Assembly: GCA_034770075.1 (NCBI GenBank)
Contig: CM068387.1
Coordinates: 77,439,971-77,503,970, forward strand
Direction of reading: 5' to 3'
Origin: Aralia elata
Taxonomy: Eukaryota; Streptophyta; Magnoliopsida; Apiales; Araliaceae
Length of the DNA: 64,000 nt
Below are positions 11,628 to 21,959 of this stretch, piece after piece (positions within the stretch are counted from its first letter, which is position 1; each line of letters opens with the position of its first letter). Position numbers and translations under genes: made by a program. The notes under the pieces are model-generated. The model had not been told where the DNA came from. It did not search any database and saw only the letters and a list, made by a program, of their open reading frames with translations.

Positions 11628-13019
11628 ACCTGTGACGCCTCTAAATTCGGGTCTCCAAATACCCAGATCTGGTCATCACGATCCAATACAAACATTCACC
11701 TCTAACAACATATGGTAACTAAAATGCGGAATATAATAAACATACGTTGTTCATTACAAAGGTGTTACTAATCCCAGAATACAAAAACCTTAAATACTTA
11801 CACAAATCCATACCCTAAATAAAAGTTAGGGTTTAAATTACATTAACAGCAATTAACTATACGTAAATTTAAAATCTGCTACATGAAGTCTATTACTTCA
11901 TCTTTTTTTTTCCTTTATTCTTCCCTGACGTCTCGGGTTTAGCTGCAATAAAATCATGATATAGCAAGAATGAGCAACGAGTTTGCTCAGCAAGTTTAAA
12001 GTACAACAATAAGGATATATCATGATGAAGGGAATATAGAAAGAGAATTCAGCAATTATCAGAAGCAATAACAATAAATGCTTTTAGAACAATTGATAGT
12101 CGAATAGACTTTGAACAATAACTTCCAAAGGAGTCAGTAGCTAGTTGACCCTCTGGTTACTGGCTACAAAATAAGTACTTGAGGGGATCAGCCTCGCGTA
12201 CGCTATGTATATGCATAACATTTAACTCTGCTATTTGTACCTTATTTACGGTACATGGGGTACTCCCCTATGATAAAGGGGTGTTCATACAGTCTAAGAA
12301 TCATTACCCTCGATTGGTTCGGATAGCTTTTATAAATTTTCACATACTTGTCTTACCGAACAAAGGTGCAGACTTAATAGTGAGTAGTTCCTAAATCTCG
12401 GAACTTTAATAAATGTACGAATTCAAATGCACGAGTGCGAATGTCAATAAATACATAGAAGTGGAATAATTTTAAAAGTAATTAGACCACTTAAAGCATG
12501 CTTGGAGGTAAGATTCAAGCTTAAAGAATAACTTGCAACAATATATATATATATACCTTTTTGCACGAATTAAAATAGTGCATAAGGTTTAGAAATTTGC
12601 TCAATGTAAAAGTTGAGTAAGGAAGAACTTGCATTCAATATACTGAAAGAATAGAATTTGGGAACTTGCCTGTTTGCTCAGCTACAATTAAATCTTAGCT
12701 TTAATTAATTGATCTTGAGTGACCTATCATTGGGTAAAGTCGATTTATCAATAAACAGTTGCATATTGGCACCTCTCACTATACATTTTACTCAACAGGT
12801 AAAATTCACCATCTATATTTAATTAATCTTTAACATTAGCTAAACAGAATTTAATTAATAATCTTTAGCTATTAAATTGATGGTAGCTAATCATGATTAC
12901 TTATTCTTTGGTTTTCCGGATTTATTACCCTTATCTGTCTCTGAATATGGTCTAACAAATCCTTATTTGTTACGATAATAATTATTTCATTACCTTTAGT
13001 CATACCTAATTATTATCAA

Positions 13020-13765
13020 ATATTAATTGAATAACAAAATATTTATTATCTTTATTTATTATTTATTGATAAATAATAAGTAATTATTTATTAACTTTAC
13101 TTATACTTAATTATTATTTAAGATTAAATAATAATTAAATATTTATTACCTTTATTTATTATTTATTGCTAAATAATAAATAATTATTTATTAACTTTAC
13201 TTATACTTAATTATTATTTAAGATTAAATAATAATTAAATATTTATTACCTTTATTTATTATTTATTGCTAAATAATAAATAATTATTTATTAACTTTAC
13301 TTATACTTAATTATTATTTAAGATTAAATAATAATTAAATATTTATTACCTTTATTTATTATTTTATTGATAAATAATAAAATAATTATTTATTAACTTT
13401 ACTTATACTTAATTATTATTTAAGATTAAATAATAATTAAATATTTATTACCTTTATTTATTATTTATTTATAAATAATAAGTAATTATTTATTAACTTT
13501 ACTTATACTTAATTATTATTTAAGATTAAATAATAATTAAATATTTATTACCTTTATTTATTATTTATTGATAAATAATAAATAATTATTTATTAACTTT
13601 ACTTATACTTAATTATTATTTAAGATTAAATAATAATTAAATATTTATTACCTTTATTTATTATTTATTGATAAATAATAAATAATTATTTATTAACTTT
13701 ACTTATACTTAATTATTATTTAAGATTAATAATTAAATATTTATTACCTTTATTTATTATTTATT
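13020..13765. repeat. 100-bp tandem repeat array in right LTR
   Basis: TTAACTTTAC starts at 13091, 13191 and 13291, showing an exact 100-bp period. Later units have one- to three-base indels. The unit contains alternating TTATT/AATAA blocks that could form hairpins. Confidence 0.88.
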
Positions 13766-14767
13766 GGAAATTTACTAATTCGTTCGTATTTAATTATTAT
13801 TTAATATTAATCAAATAATAATTAATTATTTATTATATTTATTTATTATTATTGAAAATAATCAAAATAGTAAATAACTACGTTATTAATTTCATTTATT
13901 AATTAGTTACAAGTGTACCATTAGCTCAAATTAATAACCAATTGTCAAGCTAATGATAGTACGTACGAATCACAGTTAACTTCATTGAATCGCACAACTT
14001 TATTAGAAAATTTGTTCAATTAGTGCATAGCATTATTAAAGGTAATCCTGTTTTATTCGTCTATAGGTATGCCAAATCAGTAGCCATAGTATCCCATATC
14101 AAAACCAATTCCTGCAATTTACTTTCAAGAATTTTACCCAACACTATAAGCAACAACCTAAACGGATTATAACAGAAATCTATAACCATTCCCAGATTTT
14201 AACCCAATAATAATACCAAAATTTCTTAATCGTAATGAACCAACATAGTGCAATACCAACTGTTGAAATCCAAGCAATATCATACAATTAACCAATACCA
14301 GCCTGTTTGCAGAATCAATTTAACTATCAGAACCCTAGGGTCCTTTACTATACAGAGTTTCAACACCAGCAATACAAACCCAGCACAATATTTAGCACAA
14401 CCCAACACAGTACATTAACAGACTTGTTGACCCAAGCAAGAACAACACAATTCAAGTTTCCCAAAATAAGTCCGAACAAAAATTTACACGAACTCATACC
14501 AAATTTTGAAACCCCAAAATTTTAATAAAGTTTCCAATTTCATACCAACAATACAATTATACACTGTGTAATACAAATCGAATAAGCTAATACAGTCGCT
14601 CGATACCTTGGTGCTGACCGATTTGTCGTTCTCCCTTTTCTACCGAAGTAATTTACGAACTCGGACATATACCTCCCAGCGGCTGATTTTCTCCGTTCTC
14701 TCCCCTCTGCGATTTTTCTCTCTTTAATTGAAAACTCTAGCAGCTAGGTTTAGGGTTGGGAGGGTTG

Positions 14768-14777
14768 CAATTTATAG
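14768..14777 (-). promoter_or_regulatory. TATA box of the chromovirus 5' LTR
   Basis: Minus-strand CTATAAATTG is the same box as at 4591-4600. In this LTR it is correctly placed to start the genomic transcript about 30 bp further left. Confidence 0.5.
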
Positions 14778-15760
14778 AGGACATTTTACCCAATTGTTTG
14801 GGCAATATCCTAATGAGTGGGTTAATGACCGACGGTAGGAAGGCGGTCAGTTGTCGATGTCAAGCCCTATCCGACCCACTCACGATTCGCCGGCAGGTCT
14901 TTGGGTCGCGTGCTCCGTCGGTCATCTCGCCGGATTTCTGGGACCCTTGGTCCATGCGACGCTCGCTTGGTTGCTTCAATTAACCGCCTTGAACCTTGAA
15001 CCGTCCGCTGGTTGCCTCACACTATCGCCGGCGATTGACAGCCCATTTCTTCCTCCCGTCTCTCGTTCGTCCGGTTTGATTGAGAGGCTGGTCATCTCAC
15101 GCTTTCTCCTCTCTCTTCGACTGAACTGACTTGAGGGTTTGGGTATCTGATTTTCTTCTGGTTCATTTTTTTTTCCCCAAATAAATCCCACCGTTGTCCC
15201 AATTTTCCTGCTCGGTTGTGACTCAGATCAATTAACTGGTTGGAAGGTTTTTTTTTTGGGCTCAGCCCAATGGGGTTGAGCCGGCTAATGGAAAAATACA
15301 ATGGGCTCGGCCCAATTTGGAAATAGAAAAGGGATTTGGGTCCAATTCAAAATAAGTAAAAACCAATGGCCAATCCAAATGAAGGTGACCCAAATATAAA
15401 TTAACAATATTATATTCTAATATTTAACTTGAATAACTAATTCAATAAATTAATTATTTGAACATTTGTTTCAGCAAAAATTTCTCTTTCGAATTATTTA
15501 AATCCGATAATGATAGAATAAAATTATTTATTAATTTTCTTCCTAATTTTCTTGCAATTTAATTCTTAGGGTTTAATCACCAATTTACTCAGGCTATTAG
15601 TGAGCCCCTTTAATGCAAAGGAAATTATTGGACCGTATATTTATATAATTAAATAATAATACCTACATGGATCCAATTCAATTCCAAAAATTATGTATAA
15701 AATGAATTTTATTTATTAGAATAAATTTGATACAATGTTCAAAAATTCTCGGACATTACA

Positions 15761-15765
15761 GCTAC
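15761..15765. repeat. Target-site duplication GCTAC, right copy
   Basis: Identical to 1747-1751. It proves that the two LTRs belong to one insertion event into the CACTA element. Confidence 0.93.
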
Positions 15766-16523
15766 TCCTATCAATCAATTGAATATTTGATTTAATAACA
15801 AGGCAAGTTGAAATGATCTACAAAGATAGAATAATATGTGAGTCCTCAAATGATTAAAAAAATAAAAAAAATAAGACTGTAATAAATACTTATATTATAG
15901 CTAGTATCCCATATTAGTTATAATATATTTATCATATTAAATAATATAATATAATATAATGTAATATAGTAGTAAATAATATAATATAATAAATTAGGTA
16001 GTATTTACTTAGTTTCTCATCACTCAACTAAACTAACTAGCATTTGCTTAGTTTTCCCACAACTAAAATAAATTGAATACATGTGCATGTAGTTTACTTA
16101 TTAGGAGCTTAAAAGCCCGTTCAACATTCACTTATTAGGAGTGAATGTCGAATAATCCTCAGTCTGGGATTGTTATTGGATGTTATGTCTCTCACTTAGG
16201 CTGACGTCAATGGCTTGAGTACATTTTTTCTGTTTTAAGGATTTTGCGGCTAGTATCCTTACGTGTTCTCTAAGTGCATACTTGAACTAAGTTGTCTTGG
16301 TCTATTTCGTGTACTTGGAGACCATGGGGAGGTGTTGTCGAAATTTTCTTAAAATAGAAGAAATTTTGCTCAAGGTGTTGACATTAGTGAGGAGACGTAT
16401 CTAAGAATGGGATAGAAGTTTGACCCCTTTAGACTTGAGATGAAGATATATATGATTCATGCATGGAGCACATATGCTAACCCTGACCTGATTGTGTATT
16501 TCGTTCAATTAAAGATATCAAAT

Positions 16524-16886
16524 GATCGGAGTTGGATGTACCATAGGATACCACCTGATGGCGGGATTAGTTGATGAATACCGTGATGGGGTGTGCAAGT
16601 TTTTGAATTTGCAAAGGGACATGCTGATGATCCGAACGGAAAAATAAGATGCTCGTGTGTCAAGTGTAAAAACCTGATTTGGAAGAAAGCCGACGACATC
16701 AAATTTGATTTGTTTTCACGTGGGTTTGTGGATGGGTTTTTCATATGGATTCATCACAGGGAATCAGTTGAGGTGAGTGAAATGACTGACAATGTAGACC
16801 AACCAGTTCATCGGGAATCAGATGGCGATAACTATGATGTTGTGGAGATATTAGTCGATACTTATGACCCTAACAATATTGACTGA
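16524..16886 (+). pseudogene. Degraded CACTA transposase (transposase-associated domain, TNP2 type)
   Basis: The plus strand reads DRSWMYHRIPPDGGIS, then a frame break with TGA codons, then VFEFAKGHADDPNGKIRC and CSCVKCKN. This is the N-terminal transposase-associated domain that precedes the catalytic part in CACTA TNP2 proteins; its Cys pattern (RCxCxKC) is kept. The region DEYRDGV sits in another frame, so at least two compensating indels are needed. After a tail ending YDPNNID stop at 16886, no catalytic domain follows before the right terminus. Confidence 0.8.
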
Positions 16887-17154
16887 GGTACAAACGAGCA
16901 TTCATCAATTAGAGCTCAGCAAGAGCCAAATGACACGCCAGATGATCCACCCCATACTTTTAGTAGTAGTAGCGCTCGTCGCTTGTAGTAAGTTTAACTT
17001 AGTTTGTTTAGTTGTAGTTATTTGTAGTTTTAGTTAGTTTGTAAATTGTACTTTTACTTTACATTGTAAATTGTATTTTATTAGAACATTTAGTATTATC
17101 GTAAAAAAGTTGTGTTACTTTTGCTTTTCATTGTAAATTAATTGTGTTTACTAT

Positions 17155-17190
17155 TATTTGTGGTGTTGGGAATGAAAACAGGATCAATGT

Positions 17191-17230
<40 letters not shown>

Positions 17231-17259
17231 AGTGTTGGGAATGAAAACAGGATCAATGT

Positions 17260-17305
<46 letters not shown>

Positions 17306-17470
17306 ATTTGTGGTGTTGGAAATGAAAACAAGAGCAATGTTTTTTGGGAATGAAAATAGGATCAATGTTTTCATATATATGTATATTTGTGGTGTTGGGA
17401 ATGAAGATAGGATGTTTTGAAATATATATGTATATTTATTGTGATGGGAATGAAAACAGGTACAATTTTG
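17155..17470. repeat. Repeated 50-60-bp unit with embedded (TA)n microsatellites
   Basis: The core TTGTGGTGTTGGGAATGAAA plus ACAGGATCAATGTTTTCATA is repeated about four to five times, each followed by a TA run of different length. Open frames over this stretch encode only poly(Ile-Tyr) and are not genes. Confidence 0.8.
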
Positions 17471-17864
17471 TGGATTTAAAACCTGGATAATGAAAAAACA
17501 AAAAAAGAATATTAAAAAGAAAACTCGTTATTTCTGACGGAATTTCCTGTTTTCGATGGAATTTTCGTCAAAAATAAGTCACCCAAATTATTTTGAGGCT
17601 ACCGCGTGACCTTATTAATCTCGACGGAAAAGTCTGTAGGAATTAATTTCTTCGGAATTATACTATTTTTGACAAAAAATTCGTTGGAAATAGGTTTGTC
17701 GAAAATTATTAATTCCGACGGAACTTCCGACGGAATTTATTTTCGAAACGGTTGTTTTCGACCGAATTTTCAACTGAATTTTTCATCAAAAATAAGCTAA
17801 TTCGGATGGAATAAGTTTATTTCTAACGAAAATTCCGTCAAAAATAACTATTTTTCTTGTAGTG

Positions 17865-18600
17865 TTATATAGACTCAGTCTACAACCTCTAGTTCTTGTC
17901 TTAGATTGAGAATATACACAACAATATTTCTGTGCCTCGTATTTTTTTCATAAAATATACATTAGTTGTCCAATGAGAAAAAATTATACATTTTTTCTCT
18001 AATTTAAAAATTATAAGAATATCGCTAGAAATATCCTCTAGTTACTCTTGAAAAAAATAATATACACATACATATGTGTGAACTAATTAATACTTGCTCC
18101 CTCCCATAAAAATATTGTCATTTGTAAGAGACAAAAATACTATTTCATAGAAATATATTTTTAAATTTTATAAATAAAATTCTTTTTATTGTTGTTGAAC
18201 AAGTAAAATATAATAAAAAGATTGAAAAACAAGATTGTTTTATTCATCTCTCTATATAGATTATGTGAGTTGAAACTAAAACTTAAGATTAATTTCTTAA
18301 TTATGTATCCAGGTTTGTTTATTGTTAAATGATGGCCATGGCCATAGGGTTTTGAATGGGTTAAAGCTCTTTGTGAAATGTCCCTTCTATCCCTATTAGG
18401 GCAACACACGGCAGGCTCTGATAGGTCTACTATCCAATCTCTCTACTGGACCACCCTCCTTACTCCTTAGTCCTCTATTTGGTCATCGAGACAGGAGACA
18501 GCGACGTGCTTCCCACCTTCCCATGCACGCGACCCCACGCGTGAAAAAACCCTAATTTTTTCCCAAAAGCAATAGAAAGAAGAATAAAAGTTAGTAAAAC
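17865..18600. other. Spacer and probable distal promoter of the AHL gene
   Basis: No coding potential is seen. The part from about 18340 to 18560 is markedly more GC-rich than the rest and may hold upstream promoter elements of the AHL gene. No specific binding site can be called with confidence. Confidence 0.4.
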
Positions 18601-18618
18601 AAAATAAAAAACCAAAGC

Positions 18619-18670
18619 TATATATATATATATATATATAAACATATTATAGGCTCTATATTATATAGTA
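18619..18670 (+). promoter_or_regulatory. Probable core promoter (TATA-rich) of the AHL gene
   Basis: A (TA)n tract and CTATATTATATAG lie about 400 bp upstream of the coding region, followed by a CT-rich, ATG-poor leader (18670-19040) typical of plant 5' UTRs. The exact TATA box is ambiguous because the region is repetitive. Confidence 0.4.
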
Positions 18671-19040
18671 GTTGTTAGGGGTCTTCGATCAGTTTTCTTT
18701 CTCTTAGCTTAGTGTGCTTCACACTTTATCTTTTGTGCTAATATTTGATTCTATCCATTAATCCAGGGTTTTTGCATCTGTTCTTTTTTGATTCATCATC
18801 TTCATTAATTATCAACCTCCTCTTTTCCTTAATTATTCCATCATGTAACTATTGCATCTTATTCTCCTTTCCTTTCATCATCATCATTATCATCATCACC
18901 CCTTTCTCTCTCCTAAATTCAAACCCTCAAAACCCTCTTTTCTTTAGCCTCTAGGTCAGAAATTTTCTTCATCATATATACTCACCCCAAAAAATCCAAG
19001 TCTCAAGGATTTAATTTTTTGGAAACAGAATTTTACAAGC

Positions 19041-19898
19041 CTGGCTAATCCGTGGTGGACTGGACAGGTGGGCTTGATGCCGGGAATTGACCCGGCAGCT
19101 AGCCCGCCTATGTTGAATAACAAGAGCCAACGCGAGCTCTCAATAAATGAGAACAGCAACGGAGGCGATGAAGATGAAGATAGAGACAACGGCGATGAGT
19201 CTAATGAGGGCGCCGTTGTTGTTGGGTCTCGTAGACCTAGAGGCCGGCCTCCAGGTTCTAAAAATCGGCCCAAACCGCCTATAATTGTGACACGTGATAG
19301 CCCTAATTCGCTTCGTAGCCATGTTATGGAGGTTGCTAGTGGAACTGATGTAGCGGAGAGTATAGCTCAATTTGCAAGGAGGCGTCAACGCGGTGTTTGT
19401 GTCCTTAGTGGGAGCGGATCCGTGGCCAACGTTACACTAAGGCAGCCGGCTGCACCGGGTGCTGTGGTGGCGCTTCATGGAAGGTTTGAAATTTTGTCGC
19501 TGACCGGCGCATTTTTGCCCGGTCCAGCTCCTCCGGGCTCGACCGGGCTTACAGTGTACTTGGCAGGTGGACAGGGGCAGGTGGTTGGGGGAAGTGTGGT
19601 GGGGTCACTTGTTGCGGCCGGACCCGTTATGGTCATTGCCGCGACTTTTGCTAATGCAACTTATGAGAGATTGCCTATCGAGGATGATGATGAGAGTAAT
19701 GGTGCCGGACAGAGTCAATTGCCCGGCACTGCAGGGGGTTCGCCCCCTGGTATTGGAAGTAGTGGAGGTCATCAACATCCAGGGCTGCCTGATCCCTCAG
19801 CTCTTTCAATTTACAATTTGCCGCCTAATCTACTACCTAATGGTGGGCAGCTGAATCATGATGCATATGCTTGGGCGCATGCTCGGCCTCCTTACTGA
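19041..19898 (+). CDS. AHL20-like: AT-hook motif nuclear-localised protein, AHL19/AHL20 type, apparent CTG start
   Basis: This is a nuclear protein that binds AT-rich DNA in the minor groove and, through its PPC/DUF296 domain, forms trimers and recruits partners. The family regulates hypocotyl growth, flowering and defence. Read from CTG 19041 it is 285 aa: ANPWWTGQV at 2-10, an acidic Asn/Asp-rich linker, the AT-hook RRPRGRPPGSKN at 64-75, the PPC domain at about 90-215 with the core GRFEILSLTG at 147-156, then a Gly/Pro-rich tail ending AWAHARPPY. One AT-hook and no intron make it clade A. The N-terminus MANPWWTGQV is typical of AHL19/AHL20 proteins, but its Met codon is CTG here, with A at -3 and G at +4. 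The frame is open upstream to a TAG at 18945 without any ATG. The first in-frame ATG is 19077, giving 273 aa without the conserved motif. Confidence 0.92.
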   Translation: MANPWWTGQVGLMPGIDPAASPPMLNNKSQRELSINENSNGGDEDEDRDNGDESNEGAVVVGSRRPRGRPPGSKNRPKPPIIVTRDSPNSLRSHVMEVASGTDVAESIAQFARRRQRGVCVLSGSGSVANVTLRQPAAPGAVVALHGRFEILSLTGAFLPGPAPPGSTGLTVYLAGGQGQVVGGSVVGSLVAAGPVMVIAATFANATYERLPIEDDDESNGAGQSQLPGTAGGSPPGIGSSGGHQHPGLPDPSALSIYNLPPNLLPNGGQLNHDAYAWAHARPPY

Positions 19899-20160
19899 AA
19901 AGAAGAGAAAAAGAAGGTAATTTCACTGTTGAGTTTTCTATTTGTGTTGAAAGATAGATCTTAAGTGGAAAGAAGTATATATAGGAAGAGTGAAGTGAAG
20001 AAGAGAAGAAACCATACTTCTCTATGTATATTAAACTTCTTTTGTTTTGCTTGCTTTGTGTTTGCAATAAGATGATTGTTTTTTGCTTTGTGATTGTTTC
20101 CTAAACTATCATTCATATATCTACACATATGGATAATGAAATAAATAATTTTCTCCCCCT
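19899..20160 (+). other. Probable 3' UTR of the AHL gene
   Basis: An AT-rich tail follows the TGA, with AATGAAATAAATAA near 20138 as a likely polyadenylation signal. No further coding sequence is seen. Confidence 0.4.
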
Positions 20161-21897
20161 CTTTCCCTTTTCTTGTATTGATTGTTTAATGTGTTTGTGC
20201 TTTATATTATATGATATTTATGGACAAGATTTGAATAATATGAAGAATAATGTTTGGCAGAGTGGTTTCATCTCTCAATGCTTTCATTAAATGTATGTTG
20301 GGAAAGCCAACTGTTTCATAGCTGTTTAAAGCCAATTGTTTAATCTCCTTTAGTTACAACTTACAAACATGGGTTTATGGTGGAGTATTTTAAGTTTTGG
20401 TTTTCTTAACCTAGTTCTAGCTAGGTCTTCTAATGGTGATATGAGAGATGAAACTAGGGCTTCTCAAAATAACTATCTTTCTTTTTTATTTTGTTGTGAA
20501 TGTTAGTGAGAGCAAAGTAACTATCCTTATTAGTTATTACGTTTGCATTCTTTACACAATTCAATTTAAAATCAATTTGCTTTGCACTGATATAACTTAA
20601 ATAAAGAAGGATTTCTTTGGATTTCTATTCAGATTTTTTATTTGGTTAAGGAAGGTAAGATTTCAATATATATATTTCTGTCTCATATATATTGTTAATG
20701 TTACATTCATTATAAAATTGGAAGTTCATTATATATTCAGAAGATATGTAGGTGTGAAGCTAGTGGCCGGCGGCTTTTCAATATATACTCTCTTTTTTTT
20801 TCCCTTTCCCTTTCCCTTTCATTTTTACTGTAAAATTTATACACGCGCACATGACTTGAAGACTGACGAAGTATTCGGTTAAATAAAGGTATTCTGGATT
20901 TCCAATGTTGGAAACTGAGTAGGTACTTGGCAGGTTTTGAGAAAGTTCCAACACATTTCCAGTTTATTAGGGGCCTCCTCGAAAACTAAGATTGTTTTAT
21001 ACTAATATATTATATACTTCTATGCTAGTATTTACCATTTAGTTCTAGCCAAAGATGCAGTCTTTTAGAGACACTTCTAGAATTATATATATTTGCAGCT
21101 GATGCTGTGTTTTAATAAAAGATCCCTTATATATATATATAATATGCATATGGTTGACTTTATATAACTAATAATGTGTAGCTGATTGATTATATATATA
21201 ATCTGGATAATAGGAGAATTTTGGAAATGATTGATCGATTAAATACTATATAATGTCAAGCTACTATACATAATACTCTACTAGATAGAGCTAGGATATA
21301 ATATTTTCAGTTCATATTTTGCTTAAAAAAAAAACCCTATATCTCTCCTCTTTGTTTAAAGCTGAAATGCAGTATTCTACTAATCGATATCTGCAATATG
21401 TGAAAGAATAACATAATTTGTTCTTAAGACTGCACGTTTGGTGACATAATTTGTGCTTAAGGGTACGTCTGGAAGAAGGAAAACTCAAGGAAAATAAAAG
21501 AAAAATTTTGAAAAATTATTGGAGCTTTCATAACCAACCATTATACTACATTTTAACATTATTAATTCTTATTATTAGGTTCCTTAAAAAGTATACATAT
21601 GTTCATTAAGATATTTTTTTAATATGTATAAATAGATACATTTTCAAAGATTTAAACAGTACGTCCACATATAAGACAACATTAAAAATAACTATTATGT
21701 TTGAATAAAATATATATGAAGGTTTATATATGCATGTATATAAACGTATATAAATGTGGTAAATAATGACTAGTTTGAAAACCCATAAGGGAATGTCTTT
21801 AGGATAATGAAGTTGAAGACAAGCCATGTGAATTATATGTCAATTATATCTTTTTGTAGCTTTGCGATTCATTGTATCTAACTTAAAGGAATGCAAA

Positions 21898-21898
<1 letters not shown>

Positions 21899-21956
<58 letters not shown>
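21899..21956. repeat. (TA)n microsatellite
   Basis: About 29 uninterrupted TA units. It is likely polymorphic in length. Confidence 0.95.

Positions 21957-21959
<3 letters not shown>

Larger units (their letters stand above)
1752..15760 (-). mobile_element. Full-length Ty3/gypsy chromovirus (Tekay/Del type), minus strand
   Basis: A complete LTR retrotransposon read right to left: 5' LTR (11631-15760), PBS, an extra coiled-coil ORF, gag, pol (protease, reverse transcriptase, RNase H, integrase with a C-terminal chromodomain), PPT and 3' LTR (1752-5584). Perfect GCTAC duplications flank it. The two LTRs differ only by scattered substitutions, tandem-repeat copy number and one deletion of about 200 bp, so insertion is fairly recent. 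The chromodomain, the PR-RT-RH-IN order and the multi-kilobase LTRs point to the Tekay/Del chromovirus clade. It is disabled by two in-frame stops, one frameshift and a substituted RNase H residue. Confidence 0.95.
11631..15760 (-). repeat. 5' LTR of the chromovirus (right copy, 4130 bp)
   Basis: On the minus strand it begins TGTAATGTCC at 15760 and ends GGCGTCACA at 11631, next to the PBS. It is the more complete LTR: it keeps about 200 bp (13852-14053) missing from the left copy and has about seven units of the 100-bp repeat. Short open frames within it are present in both LTRs and are not gene-like. Confidence 0.95.
450..17864 (+). mobile_element. CACTA (En/Spm) DNA transposon, non-autonomous, split by a 14-kb retrotransposon
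   Basis: The left end reads CACTACAAGAAAA (450-462) and the right end is its reverse complement, TTTTCTTGTAGTG (17852-17864), which is the standard CACTA terminus. Behind both ends lie many copies of a subterminal motif close to GACGGAATTTTCGTC (about 470-700 and 17530-17850), the usual transposase-binding array of this superfamily. Flanking triplets are ATA on the left and TTA on the right, an imperfect 3-bp target duplication. Without the nested gypsy element (1752-15760 plus its GCTAC duplication) the transposon is about 3.4 kb. A decayed transposase-associated domain on the plus strand at 16524-16886 gives its orientation. No catalytic DDE transposase or TNP1-like gene survives, so it could move only if helped in trans. 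Confidence 0.88.

Noticed and set aside
16505..16744. Minus-strand 79-codon frame
   Set aside because: It is the antisense shadow of the CACTA transposase-associated domain, which is recognisable on the plus strand.
17128..17420. Overlapping open frames on both strands
   Set aside because: They translate (TA)n microsatellites into Ile/Tyr runs and are products of low complexity.
18956..19388. Minus-strand frames over the AHL gene
   Set aside because: They are antisense shadows of a clear AHL coding region.
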